This document shows, one piece after another, positions 1 through 9,105 of a stretch of 28,273 bases of DNA (position 1 is its first letter; every line of letters begins with the position of its first letter). The DNA comes from Phycisphaerales bacterium UBA5793 (GTDB lineage Bacteria > Planctomycetota > Phycisphaerae > Phycisphaerales > UBA5793): assembly GCA_002418285.1 (NCBI GenBank), contig DIDT01000011.1, positions 1 to 28,273 on the forward strand, read 5' to 3'. The position numbers were made by a program, and so were the translations under genes. Under the pieces are notes generated by a model that saw only the letters and a list, made by a program, of their open reading frames with translations, was not told the origin of the DNA and did not search any database.

Positions 1-262
1 AATCCCCTAATCGGGTGGGTAAGGTCCGCTTTTTCGGCCTGTGCGCTTGTGTGCGCTGTGCGCTTCAAAGCGCACAGAAACCGCGTTGACGGCCTGATAA
101 CCGCGTCCAGTGGCCATTTTGATGTTCCCAAAACGGGCCAAGACAGGCTCCAGTGGCCATTTTGATCCGTCGCGAGTTATCGCCTGTAAGTCCTTACCAC
201 AGCGTGTTGTTGCGCACAGTTGCGCCCATTCGCAAGTAGTGGCCATTTTGATGTTCCCGTTA
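1..262. mobile_element. Probable end of a transposable element (IS21-like style), mostly outside the window
   Basis: This stretch is not 5-oxoprolinase sequence, although that reading frame runs into it on the minus strand. It carries three copies of AGTGGCCATTTTGAT (109, 152 and 238), two of which continue as GATGTTCCC. It also carries a perfect inverted repeat, CTGTGCGCTT / AAGCGCACAG, at 56-65 and 68-77. Several copies of a short sequence near one terminus is typical of the multi-repeat ends of IS21-family elements, and the last copy ends at 258, close to where the 5-oxoprolinase sequence loses its family pattern (about 260-268). No transposase gene is visible, so the family assignment is only a resemblance. 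The boundary is estimated to within about 10 bases. Confidence 0.42.
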
Positions 263-3200
263 CGCCCGCCCCCCCCAGGCGTTTCGATAATGAGTCGGTC
301 GCCGATCCGAACGTCGCGACCGTCGATGGAAGTGAGTTGTACTTCGCTTCCGTCGGCGCGGAAAAGGCGTTGTCGGCCAGGCTGACCGCTTTCACCACCG
401 TCCAGCCCGAAGGGTCGCTCGACGCGGTGCTGGGTCAGCACGGACAGGTCCATGGGTTCGAGGAACTCGATCTCGCGAATGACCCCATTGCCGCCTCGGT
501 GCAGGCCGCACCCGCCTGAGCCCCATCGGATCGCGAACCGATGGAGCCGCACCGGGTAGCGGTGTTCGAGCACTTCGATATCGGTGATGCGCGTGTTGGT
601 CATGTGCGTGTGCACGGCGTCGGCGCCGTCCTGCTCGCTGGTGGCCCCCGCGCCGCCGCAGATGGTTTCGTAATACCCGAACCGTTCATTCCCGAAGAGG
701 ACGTTGTTCATCGTGCCCTGGCTGCACGCGGCGATCCCCAGCGCTTTGATGAGCGTATCGACCAGTCGCTGGCTCGTTTCGGTGTTGCCTCCGACGACCG
801 CCGGGCACTGCGCTGCGTTCTCGGCAAAGCTCGGATTGAGGATCGTGTCGGCAGGAAGGATGATCCGCACGGGGTCAAGTAAACCTTCGTTGAGCGGCAG
901 TGGCTCGCGAACGAGCAGGCGCAGGACGTACATTACCGCGCTGTGCACAATGGCCGGTGTCGCGTTCAGGTTGCCGGCGTGAGTGGGGGAGGTTCCGGTG
1001 AAGTCGATCGTTGCAGTGCCGTTTGTCGTGGTGATGGTGACGTGAATCGTCGTCCCGTCGTCAAGATGTTCGATAGCGTCGAAGGCGCGATCACCGAGAT
1101 CCGTGATGGCTTGGCGCATCGTGCGTGCGGCCTGCTCGCGCAGGGCTGTCATGAAGTGCGACACCGTCTCCCGACCCTGTGCCCGCACGAGTTCGAGCAG
1201 CGCGTTAGCGCCATGGCGATTCGCCGCCAGGGCCGCCGCGAGGTCGGCCAGGTTGGTCTGCGCCTGCCGCGAGGGATGCGGCGGAGCAGAGAGCAGGCGA
1301 CGAATCGGTGACCAATCGACCTCACCACGTCGCGCGACATGCATCGGAGGGATGACGACACCCTCTTCGGCCAGCGTTCGCGCCGCAGGCGGCATCGAGC
1401 CCGGCCGCGTGCCGCCCACCTCCGCGTGATGGGCCCGATTGGCGACGTAGCCTAGCAGCTCAGTCCCATCGTACACAGGCGTGATGAGCGTAATGTCCGG
1501 CAAGTGTGAACCACCGAACGCCGGGTGGTTCGTGATCGCCACGTCGCCGGGCTCCAGCACAAGGCCGTCGCGCACGGCGCGGACACAGCAGCCCATCGCT
1601 CCGAGGTGGACGGGAATGTGCGGTGCATTGGCAACCAGCCGGGCCCCGGCATCAAGTAAGGCACAGGAGAAATCCAATCGCTCCTTCACATTCGTCGACT
1701 GGGCGGTGCGGCGGAGCAGCTCGCCCATGTCTTCCACGATGGCGCGGAAGCGATTGGTAAAGAGCTCCAGTCGCGCGGCCCGCGATTGGTCCTTGCTAAT
1801 TGTCGCGATCGCGCGCGATGCAGCGTCCAGGCGTTCGAGGCTAATGTGTTCACTCTCAACCTTTCGATAGCTCCACCCGGGTTCAACGAGCGTGGTGCTG
1901 TGATCATCCACGAGCAGCGCCGGACCGGAGACGGGGTCTGAACTTGCGAACGTCTCGCGATCGACAATTGGGACTGAAGTTCGGGAGTCCCCAAACTGGA
2001 TCAGGCCATGGCGGGAGGACGACGGCTGCGCTCGCTTCTTCTTTCCTGTTCCGATCGCTGTCTGGGCCGGCGGGTGCGTTGAGGCGATCACGCGGATTGA
2101 TTCGATCTCCACGCGGCCGTGCGGTGCGTATCCGAAGAGCTGGGTGTGCCGTTGGACAAAGTGGTCCACGAGGCTCGCTTCATCCGTGTAGTCGACGCTC
2201 AGCGTCGCATCCTGTCCGAGGACGCGCATCTCGATCATCCGGCGGCGAATCTCGATCGGCTCATCCCGAACCAGATCACTGTGGACGAGAGCCGCCGCCT
2301 GTTGCTGGAGTTCTGCGATGATTCCTTCGATTGTTCCCTTCGTCAGTTCATCGAGTGTCTTGAGGACCTGGTGCTGAGCAAAACGCTCGATCCTCGCATC
2401 GAAAAGCCCGGCGGCGCTGAGCAAACCCGCGTCAGCAGGCGCGATGATGCGATCCATCCCGAGCAGATCGGCGATCGCGCAGGCGTGTTGCCCGCCCGCC
2501 CCGCCGAACGCCACGAGCGAGTGCTCGGCAGGATCAAATCCTCGTCGCAGGCTGATGCGTGAGATGGCGTCGGCCATGTGCGCGTTGGCAATCGCCAGCA
2601 GACCAGCCAGCAGTTGCGGCGTGGTGGGCCTTTCGCCCGTGCCGCGCTGCACGGCATCGAGCAACTCGTCACAGCGGCGTTCCGCGGCGCTGCGATCGAG
2701 CGGTGTCTGGAACCGTGTTGCATCGACCCGCCCGAGCAGCAGATTCACATCAGTGACCGTTAGCGGTCCGCCGCAGCCGTAGCAGGCCGGCCCGGGGGAG
2801 GCTGCGGCGCTCTGCGGCCCGACGCGCAGGCGATGGCCGTCGAACCAGCACACGCTCCCGCCGCCGGCCGCCACACTCTCGATGGCCAGCGCCGGGGCGA
2901 GCAATTGCGCACTGCCGACGTGGTGCTCGAAGGTGTACTCAAAATCGCCGGCCCACCGCGCCACGTCCGTGCTTGTGCCGCCCATGTCAAACGAGATAAT
3001 CCGACCTTCACCCACCTGTCTCGCCACGGCCGCAGCGCCCGCCACGCCCCCCGCCGGCCCGCTAAGCAGGCTCTCGCATGGACGGTAGGTTGAGGCTGTC
3101 GAGAGCCCGCCTGCACTGGTCATCACGATCGTCGAACTCGTCGAGATGCGCCGGCCGATGCGCTCGATGTAGCCGAGAATGATCGGAGCCAGATAAGCGT

Positions 3201-4050
3201 CCACGAGTGCCGTCTCGGCGCGGGGCAGGAGGCGAATCAACGGCGCCACCGCCGTTGATCGCGTGACATGGGTAAAACCCACCTCGCGCAGCGCTGCTTC
3301 CACCTCCACTTCGTGCTCGCCGTTCAGGTATGCGTTCTTGAAAGCGATGGCTGCGCTGCGCACCCCTCGCTTGACCAGACGGCGGGCTTCGTCGCGCAGT
3401 CGATCGATATCAGGGCCACGCCCCACGCGGCCAAGCGAATCCACCAGTTCGTCGACCTCGATCACGGCGTTGTGCAGCGGATATGGCTTGACGATGTTCA
3501 GCGCGAAAAGTTCGGGTCGCTGTTGGGTCCCAATGTGTAGCAGGTCAGCGAATCCGGCCGTGATGAACAGGGCTGTCGGCGGACCGCTGCGCTCGAGCAA
3601 CGCGTTGGTGCCTCGTGTCGTGGCCAGGCGCAATTGCATCGACGGCAGCGTCCCGTTCAGGGGTGTTCGCGTGACGAGGTGTGCCGCCAGGACGGGGGCC
3701 TCGACGCCGCAGTCGATCTCGCACAGACCCGGCTGCAACGGAGCGGCCGAATCAACTGCGATGATGCCCGTCGCGGAATCAAAGCCGCGAATCACTGTGG
3801 CATGTTGCGAGTTGGCAGCGTTGTAGACGAGAGCACCGACGGTGAATTCGTCAGGAAGATCGACTGGAAACCGAAGCCTCGCCCGATTGTTCCCGATCAA
3901 TTCCACGATCTCGCCGCGAATCACGCCGCTGCTGAGCACCTTGGTGCGGTGGCGCCGATTCTGCAGATCGCTGGCCAGGCAGTCGGTGAACGTGCCGCCT
4001 GTATCGATGCACATCCGCCAGACTGTTGGGTCGTGCATGTGCAGCACCAT
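7..4050 (-). CDS. 5-oxoprolinase (ATP-hydrolysing), fused HyuA/HyuB type, C-terminus altered by an insertion
   Basis: ATP-dependent hydrolysis of 5-oxo-L-proline to L-glutamate in the cytoplasm. The N-terminal half is HyuA-like, with the nucleotide-binding motif DTGGTFTDC near the start, ATTRGTNALLERSG, and FALNIVKPYP, which favours 5-oxoprolinase over hydantoinases. The middle carries the ASKHA-type SFDMGGTSTDVA. The HyuB half begins around FTNRFRAIVEDMGELLRR and includes NVKERLDFSCALLDAG and APHIPVHLGAMG, as in the single-chain enzymes. The family sequence stops at TPGGGG (about base 268). The frame then runs about 87 more codons through transposon-end repeats to a TAG at 7-9, so the native tail of a few residues has been exchanged for foreign sequence. 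I use the ATG at 4050; a GTG at 4071 and ATGs at 4038 and 4014 are alternatives. The gene starts about 30 bases after the glutamate dehydrogenase stop, so the two are probably co-transcribed. Confidence 0.88.
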   Translation of the reverse strand: MVLHMHDPTVWRMCIDTGGTFTDCLASDLQNRRHRTKVLSSGVIRGEIVELIGNNRARLRFPVDLPDEFTVGALVYNAANSQHATVIRGFDSATGIIAVDSAAPLQPGLCEIDCGVEAPVLAAHLVTRTPLNGTLPSMQLRLATTRGTNALLERSGPPTALFITAGFADLLHIGTQQRPELFALNIVKPYPLHNAVIEVDELVDSLGRVGRGPDIDRLRDEARRLVKRGVRSAAIAFKNAYLNGEHEVEVEAALREVGFTHVTRSTAVAPLIRLLPRAETALVDAYLAPIILGYIERIGRRISTSSTIVMTSAGGLSTASTYRPCESLLSGPAGGVAGAAAVARQVGEGRIISFDMGGTSTDVARWAGDFEYTFEHHVGSAQLLAPALAIESVAAGGGSVCWFDGHRLRVGPQSAAASPGPACYGCGGPLTVTDVNLLLGRVDATRFQTPLDRSAAERRCDELLDAVQRGTGERPTTPQLLAGLLAIANAHMADAISRISLRRGFDPAEHSLVAFGGAGGQHACAIADLLGMDRIIAPADAGLLSAAGLFDARIERFAQHQVLKTLDELTKGTIEGIIAELQQQAAALVHSDLVRDEPIEIRRRMIEMRVLGQDATLSVDYTDEASLVDHFVQRHTQLFGYAPHGRVEIESIRVIASTHPPAQTAIGTGKKKRAQPSSSRHGLIQFGDSRTSVPIVDRETFASSDPVSGPALLVDDHSTTLVEPGWSYRKVESEHISLERLDAASRAIATISKDQSRAARLELFTNRFRAIVEDMGELLRRTAQSTNVKERLDFSCALLDAGARLVANAPHIPVHLGAMGCCVRAVRDGLVLEPGDVAITNHPAFGGSHLPDITLITPVYDGTELLGYVANRAHHAEVGGTRPGSMPPAARTLAEEGVVIPPMHVARRGEVDWSPIRRLLSAPPHPSRQAQTNLADLAAALAANRHGANALLELVRAQGRETVSHFMTALREQAARTMRQAITDLGDRAFDAIEHLDDGTTIHVTITTTNGTATIDFTGTSPTHAGNLNATPAIVHSAVMYVLRLLVREPLPLNEGLLDPVRIILPADTILNPSFAENAAQCPAVVGGNTETSQRLVDTLIKALGIAACSQGTMNNVLFGNERFGYYETICGGAGATSEQDGADAVHTHMTNTRITDIEVLEHRYPVRLHRFAIRWGSGGCGLHRGGNGVIREIEFLEPMDLSVLTQHRVERPFGLDGGESGQPGRQRLFRADGSEVQLTSIDGRDVRIGDRLIIETPGGGGRNGNIKMATTCEWAQLCATTRCGKDLQAITRDGSKWPLEPVLARFGNIKMATGRGYQAVNAVSVRFEAHSAHKRTGRKSGPYPPD
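109..258 (+). repeat. Three direct repeats with 43-bp phasing
   Basis: The copies are at 109-129 (full, ending GATGTTCCC), 152-166 (core only, then diverges to CCGTCG) and 238-258 (full). Start-to-start distances are 43 and 86 bases, so the third lies exactly two 43-base units after the second. Regular spacing suggests binding sites for a transposase at the element end. Confidence 0.75.
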
Positions 4051-4082
4051 TCCGCTTGTTGCGACTGACACCAGTATCGAGG

Positions 4083-7019
4083 CTAAATTTTCGGCGCGAT
4101 GTGCAGACCGGCCCGCGTGCCGCCGATGCGCAGCAGTTCCGCGATCTCGCCTGCATGTTTGAGTCCTGATGATTGGATCTCATTCACGAGGTCACGGTTG
4201 TGTCGGTCGCGCAGGAAGTACGCCAGTGTCAGGTCGACGAGGTGGCTGTCGGGGGTGTCGCGGAAGTAATCGAATCCCTCGCGATAGATGATGTGCGACG
4301 CCAGCGATGCGCAGACAATCTCCTGACGATACGACTTGGGCAGCACACTCCACACGCGCTCACCAGCCTTTGCCAGCAGCGAGGGTGGCACATGTTCCGT
4401 AATGCACTGCTCGATCAGGTCGCCGTGTCGCTCCGTCACGCGGTCATAGTCGGCCGTCAGAGCATCGTTGACGCGTCGGATCTCGCGGCTCAGCAGGATG
4501 CTCAGATCAACCAGCGGCGTGGTGGGTCGGCGTTTGCGCTCTTCGAACAGCAGGCGGGCTTCGAGTCCCGCCACCTCGCGAAGCCGTTGCAGGACCTCTT
4601 GCACATAGGTCGGCTTGATCTCGAGGAACTCCTCCTGGCTGATCATCAGGCTTGCCATGATCTCGTAGCTTGAGCAGATCACGCCGCATTTGTTGGCTGA
4701 GGAGTCCTTGACGATGATCACGCCGGTGTCAAAGAGCTGCCTTCGCGCCTCGCCGGTGATGAACAGGTTCGCGCCCTCAACAATGATCGGGCTGCTCGGC
4801 TTGCCATCGGCGGTAAGGAATCGCTTCCAGTTGCCAATGTTGATCGTTTCGGGTCGCCCACCCGCCGGCACGAATGCGTCGGCGATCACGCGATTGTGCA
4901 TCTCGTTGCGGATGCGCGAGCCATCGGGATCGGACACCAGCGTGCGAGTGCCCTGCGGCGAAAGGCAGCCCGGATCGAACTCAGCAATGGACTTGCTCGC
5001 ATGAACTAGGCGCAGCAATTCCCCATGATTGAGGCCCTGTGGATCTTCAGCACATCCAAAGCCATCCGCAATTCCGACGATCCTGACATGCTGGCCAAAT
5101 TCGCGAATGACGATCTTGATGAGATTCCCGGCCACATCGCCATCGGGCCCGCCCGTGATTTTCAGGGTAAACGGCTGCCTGCGCGGATCAACCCCCGTGG
5201 ACTTGAGAGCGACTTCGAGGAAGACGTTGACGCCTTCGCTCGTGACGCCGTATTCCTTGTGGTTGATTCCAGCGCCGGGCTTGGAGCTCATCAACGCGTT
5301 GGGGAAGCGGTAGCCGCGCGCGGCGGCTCGCTCGACGATCCAGTTGATGTGCCCGGGCGTTATGTTCTCATCCGGGCCGAGGTAGATCCACTCCTTGATG
5401 CCGAGATGATCGACGATGCGCGAGCGTGTCTTTTCATCGTCGGTGATCAGGTCGAGTATTCCGTCGGCAAAGGCGCGCACGCACCGATTAATGGTCTGGC
5501 CGGGCCGGACGAGGATGACGGCCTTGGCGCCGCCTTCCGGGATGTCCTTGTTTTTGAGCTGCTGGGCGTAGCCGAGTTCGAAAACCTCGTCAAAGTGGCG
5601 CTCGGTCTCACGGATGAATTGCTCATCTGAGCCCGGTCGAACGACACGCACTCCGCCGCGCGCCGTCTGGCGGAAACGGACGTGGAACGCGTTGAAGTCG
5701 CGGCCATGGACGAAGAAGATGCCAAATGGCCTCTCGTTGCGTGGAGCGACGCGCATCATCAGGTCCGGCGAAAGGCGCAGCGCCAGGCCGTATCGCCCGA
5801 CGACGTAGTAGTTTGTTTTCAGCGTGGCGGTGATGGCGTCGAGGATCGTCGTGAAGATCTCGCGCGTGACCTCATCTTCAATGCCCGCGTTGATCTGCTC
5901 CCGCACCCGGTGTTCGCGCAGCTCGTAGTCGGCGTCGTCGAGTTCATCATCGGGGTCGAATCGTTCACGGAACAGATTGACGAGCATGAGGCTCAGGTCG
6001 ATGTGTTTCTCGGTGATCTCTCGAATGCGGGCTCGGCTGTAGTAGTATCGATTCGTCTTGACAAGCAACTGGTGGGCGAGATCGCAGTAGGTGTGCAGGA
6101 TGTCGGCACCGCCGAGTCCCAACTCGGCGTACTCATAGCCCAGTGCCAGCGTTTCGCGATCGAGCCACTTGAGCCGAAGCAGATCGCGATGCAGCCGCTG
6201 CCAGAGCAGGGAGTTCGGATCGATCTGGCCGCCCTCCGGTCCCTGCACGACGGCCGAGATGACCACGACCGATTCCTCTTCGCCGGCCTGGATGGCATCG
6301 ACGTAGGCGCGGTCGACATTGATGCTCAGCGTCTTGAAGCGATTGGCTACGCGGATGAGCATGCGCTTGGCCGGCACGTTGGCGACGGCGAGGATGATGC
6401 GCGAGTGAGCCGGGTAGAGGCTGTTGTCGATCACGACCGCCGAACCCTTGGAATGGCTCACTTCCTGGTAGAGGCGCGCGTGTCCAAGGATGCGAGCCGG
6501 CGGGCAGTTGAGCACACTGTCTTCTGACAGGAGTTTGAAATGGGCCCGCAGCGATTCTTCGGTCCAGTCCTCACCACGCTGCTTCGCCAGCGCGAGCGTC
6601 TTTTCGAAGGTCTTACGAACAACCTCGTCATTGAGGTTGCACGGCTGGCTCTGGCCAACTTCGAAAATGTCGATGACGAGTTCGGCATCGTGTGAGCAGT
6701 AGAGCTTGGCGGAGCGGATCAGATCATCACCAAAATCGTACATGAGCAGATCGACGAGCAGTCCCGGATAGTCACGCGGCAGCACGTAGGTGACGCGCCG
6801 ACCATCGTTGCTGCGAATACGGACACGCGGCTCCTGTCCAGAAGCGCGCAGCGCAAGGACCGCGCGCATGTGCTCCATGCGCGTGGACTCATCCACGTTA
6901 CGGAAATACGTCTCGGGCATTTGCTGGAAGAACCAGGGGACGAACTCTTCCGCCGCCCGGCTCAGTCCATCACCAAGTTGCCGAATGACTGCTTCACGAT
7001 CGATCTGAACGTCTGCCAT
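4083..7019 (-). CDS. NAD-dependent glutamate dehydrogenase, large (~110 kDa) class
   Basis: Oxidative deamination of glutamate to 2-oxoglutarate with NAD. The 978-residue protein matches the large GDH families rather than the ~450-residue hexameric type. It has a long N-terminal regulatory region, then the catalytic segment KNKDIPEGGAKAVI (about residues 484-497, containing the lysine-rich active-site signature) and the dinucleotide-binding motif GGPDGDVAGN (about 622-632). ANLFITGEARR and DSSANKCGVICSSYE follow, both characteristic of the large NAD-GDHs. The ATG at 7019 is preferred because the homologous sequence begins there and AAGG sits 8 bases upstream; the frame is open further upstream but that part overlaps ribF and looks non-coding. 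The downstream gene on the same strand is 5-oxoprolinase, whose product is this enzyme's substrate. Divergent from ribF, with only 79 bases between starts. Confidence 0.93.
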   Translation of the reverse strand: MADVQIDREAVIRQLGDGLSRAAEEFVPWFFQQMPETYFRNVDESTRMEHMRAVLALRASGQEPRVRIRSNDGRRVTYVLPRDYPGLLVDLLMYDFGDDLIRSAKLYCSHDAELVIDIFEVGQSQPCNLNDEVVRKTFEKTLALAKQRGEDWTEESLRAHFKLLSEDSVLNCPPARILGHARLYQEVSHSKGSAVVIDNSLYPAHSRIILAVANVPAKRMLIRVANRFKTLSINVDRAYVDAIQAGEEESVVVISAVVQGPEGGQIDPNSLLWQRLHRDLLRLKWLDRETLALGYEYAELGLGGADILHTYCDLAHQLLVKTNRYYYSRARIREITEKHIDLSLMLVNLFRERFDPDDELDDADYELREHRVREQINAGIEDEVTREIFTTILDAITATLKTNYYVVGRYGLALRLSPDLMMRVAPRNERPFGIFFVHGRDFNAFHVRFRQTARGGVRVVRPGSDEQFIRETERHFDEVFELGYAQQLKNKDIPEGGAKAVILVRPGQTINRCVRAFADGILDLITDDEKTRSRIVDHLGIKEWIYLGPDENITPGHINWIVERAAARGYRFPNALMSSKPGAGINHKEYGVTSEGVNVFLEVALKSTGVDPRRQPFTLKITGGPDGDVAGNLIKIVIREFGQHVRIVGIADGFGCAEDPQGLNHGELLRLVHASKSIAEFDPGCLSPQGTRTLVSDPDGSRIRNEMHNRVIADAFVPAGGRPETINIGNWKRFLTADGKPSSPIIVEGANLFITGEARRQLFDTGVIIVKDSSANKCGVICSSYEIMASLMISQEEFLEIKPTYVQEVLQRLREVAGLEARLLFEERKRRPTTPLVDLSILLSREIRRVNDALTADYDRVTERHGDLIEQCITEHVPPSLLAKAGERVWSVLPKSYRQEIVCASLASHIIYREGFDYFRDTPDSHLVDLTLAYFLRDRHNRDLVNEIQSSGLKHAGEIAELLRIGGTRAGLHIAPKI

Positions 7020-7098
7020 GGGACAATCCTTGGCCCAGCGCGCTTCCGCTGCCACATTGAGTTGGCAGATTTGCCCGGCCGGGCCTAGTGTTGCCGCT
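7020..7098. promoter_or_regulatory. Divergent intergenic region between gdh and ribF
   Basis: This 79-base gap must hold promoters and ribosome binding sites for both divergent genes. It contains a symmetrical GC stretch, GCCCGGCCGGGC, at about 7074-7085. I see no FMN riboswitch and no convincing -35/-10 pair. Confidence 0.4.
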
Positions 7099-8016
7099 AT
7101 GCCCGGCCGGACCGTTGTGACAATCGGGAACTTTGACGGGGTGCATCTGGGCCACCAGGCTCTGGTTCGCGCCGCCCGGGTTGACGCCGGGTCGGGTGGG
7201 CGCGTGCTGGCCCTGGTCTTCGATCCGCACCCGGCGATGGTGCTGCGACCGGAATCCGTTCCGCCGCGCCTGACCACCGTGGTCGATCGCACACGCCTGC
7301 TCGGGGAGGTCGGAGTCGACGAAGTCATCGCACTGGAGCCGACGCCAGAGCTTCTCGGGACTTCACCTGAATCGTTCATTGCAGGCGTTCTTGCGCAACA
7401 TCAACCCACGACCGTCGTCGAAGGACCCGACTTCCGGTTCGGCCACCGACGGGAAGGTGATGTGAATCTCCTCGCCCGGCTCGGCTCGCAACTTGGCTTC
7501 AACGCGATCGTCGTTCCGCCTGCCCAGGCCGTGCTTGGGGACCACACAGTCGTCACTGCATCAAGCTCGCTTATCCGTTGGATGCTCAAGCACGGTCGCG
7601 TCGACGATGTGCATCGATTGCTCGGCAGACCGTATGAGGTGCGCGGCGAAGTGTACCGCGGAGATCAACGCGGCCGATTGCTCGGCTTTCCAACGGTCAA
7701 CCTGCTGCCTCCAACGATGCTTCCCGCCGACGGCGTGTACTTTGGTCACGCCACCGACGCCTCCGGAAACTGGTTCTCAGCAGCGATCAACGTCGGCATT
7801 CGCCCCACCTTCGCCGGTCACGAGCGACGCTGCGAAGCGCATTTGCTCGACGCGGACCTGCCGCTCGGCACGTACGGTTGGGAGTGCGCCATCCGTTTTG
7901 AAGGATTCCTGCGTAACGAGATTCGTTTCGAGGGAGTCCAGGCCGTCAAGGCCCAGATCGACCGTGACATCAATCGAATCCGCGACCTTCTGGCGAGGCC
8001 CGTTCTGGCATCATGA
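7099..8016 (+). CDS. ribF: Bifunctional riboflavin kinase / FAD synthetase
   Basis: Converts riboflavin to FMN and FMN to FAD. The N-terminal FAD synthetase domain (nucleotidyltransferase fold) starts at once with TIGNFDGVHLGHQAL, with the HxGH-type motif at about residues 9-22. The C-terminal flavokinase domain begins near GRPYEVRGEV and contains GRLLGFPTVNL and the later INVGIRPTF and EAHLLDADLPLGTYG. Its 305 residues are the usual length for the bacterial fused enzyme. The ATG at 7099 (MPGRTVVTIGNF) is chosen because it sits just before the first strand of the domain; upstream codons in frame lie in the divergent promoter region. The stop overlaps the start of the next gene (ATGA at 8013-8016), so the two are translationally coupled. 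Confidence 0.95.
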   Translation: MPGRTVVTIGNFDGVHLGHQALVRAARVDAGSGGRVLALVFDPHPAMVLRPESVPPRLTTVVDRTRLLGEVGVDEVIALEPTPELLGTSPESFIAGVLAQHQPTTVVEGPDFRFGHRREGDVNLLARLGSQLGFNAIVVPPAQAVLGDHTVVTASSSLIRWMLKHGRVDDVHRLLGRPYEVRGEVYRGDQRGRLLGFPTVNLLPPTMLPADGVYFGHATDASGNWFSAAINVGIRPTFAGHERRCEAHLLDADLPLGTYGWECAIRFEGFLRNEIRFEGVQAVKAQIDRDINRIRDLLARPVLAS

Positions 8017-9014
8017 GCATCCGATACGAGACCAACGTCGAACTCAGTGCCCTTGCCGACCGAATCCTCGCCGCCAATCGCGTTGCGATCACGACCCATG
8101 TCAAGCCGGATGGTGATGCGATCGGTTCGACGGTCGCGCTCGCCCGCGCCATCGAATATCTCGGCAAAGAAGCGATGGTCTGGTACCTCGGCCCGGTCAT
8201 GGATGTATTCAAGTCGATCATCGCGCCGACGCAAGCGCACGTCGTTGCCGAAGCCGTGCAGCCGCCCGATGACATCGACCTCATCATCATTACGGATACC
8301 GGGGCGAGATCGCAACTCAAGGGACTGGGCGACTGGCTCGATCGCCATCGCGACAAGGTCTGCATCGTGGATCATCACATCCAGGGCGATGCCAGCCTGT
8401 CGGATTGCAGGCTGATCCGGACCGGCACCTGTGCGGCCAGCGAGATTGTCGCCGATCTGATTGAAGAGCTGGGTGTGCCGATGGATCCATCGATCGCCGA
8501 GCCGCTGTACCTCGGCATCGCGACGGACACCGGCTGGTTTCGCTTCTCGAATACGACGCCATCCACGTTTCGCCACGCTGCGACTCTCGTAGAGGCGGGC
8601 GCGGATCATGCCACACTCTTTCGCAAGATCGAGCAGACTGATCCGCCCAGTCGCCTGCGACTCCTCGCCCGCGCCCTGAGTTCGCTGGCGATCGTCGCCA
8701 ATGGCCGTGCAGCGGTCATCACGTTGCGCAAGTCGGACTATGACGCCGCCGGCGCCACGCCTGACGAGAGCCACGGGTTTTCCGATCTGCCGCTGAGTGT
8801 CGAATCAATTGAAGTGGCCTGCGTGATTGCCGAGACCAATGGCGGGCACGTCAAGCTCAGCCTGCGCTCCAAGCCAGGACCCAATGCCGTGGATGTGAAT
8901 CAGGTCGCGCGCCAGTTTGGCGGCGGCGGACACGCACGGGCCTCCGGCGCAAAAATCGATGTGTCCATAGATGAGGCGCGGCCGAAGGTTGTCGCGGCGT
9001 TGGAAAAGGTGTGA
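8013..9014 (+). CDS. nrnA: DHH/DHHA1 phosphoesterase, NrnA-like (nanoRNase / pAp phosphatase)
   Basis: Predicted to hydrolyse short oligoribonucleotides and/or 3'-phosphoadenosine 5'-phosphate. The DHH domain shows its motifs in order: THVKPDGDAIGS (about residues 29-40), IITDTGA (about 93-99), IVDHH (the DHH motif, about 117-121) and GIATDTGWFRFSNT (about 168-181). The DHHA1 domain closes with FGGGGHARASGAKI, the RNA/nucleotide-binding GGGH signature. Its 333 residues fit the NrnA family. The gene is coupled to ribF through an ATGA overlap, and converges on pyrE with 91 bases between stops. The NrnA assignment rests on domain order; a related DHH subfamily is possible. Confidence 0.9.
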   Translation: MSIRYETNVELSALADRILAANRVAITTHVKPDGDAIGSTVALARAIEYLGKEAMVWYLGPVMDVFKSIIAPTQAHVVAEAVQPPDDIDLIIITDTGARSQLKGLGDWLDRHRDKVCIVDHHIQGDASLSDCRLIRTGTCAASEIVADLIEELGVPMDPSIAEPLYLGIATDTGWFRFSNTTPSTFRHAATLVEAGADHATLFRKIEQTDPPSRLRLLARALSSLAIVANGRAAVITLRKSDYDAAGATPDESHGFSDLPLSVESIEVACVIAETNGGHVKLSLRSKPGPNAVDVNQVARQFGGGGHARASGAKIDVSIDEARPKVVAALEKV

Positions 9015-9105
9015 ACGAGCAGTGCAACTGCGATGCGGCCGACTCGCCAGCGAAGTCCAAACCTTCACTCGTCGCGCCGGAGCACGCTTCGAGCTGCTCA
9101 TCCGT

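Noticed and set aside
110..519. Plus-strand open frames at the left edge reading SGHFD repeatedly
   Set aside because: The repeated residues come from the DNA repeats of the transposon end; the rest is antisense to 5-oxoprolinase.
7818..8774. Minus-strand open frame (about 318 codons) opposite ribF and the nrnA-like gene
   Set aside because: Overlaps two well-supported genes whose motifs are intact on the plus strand.
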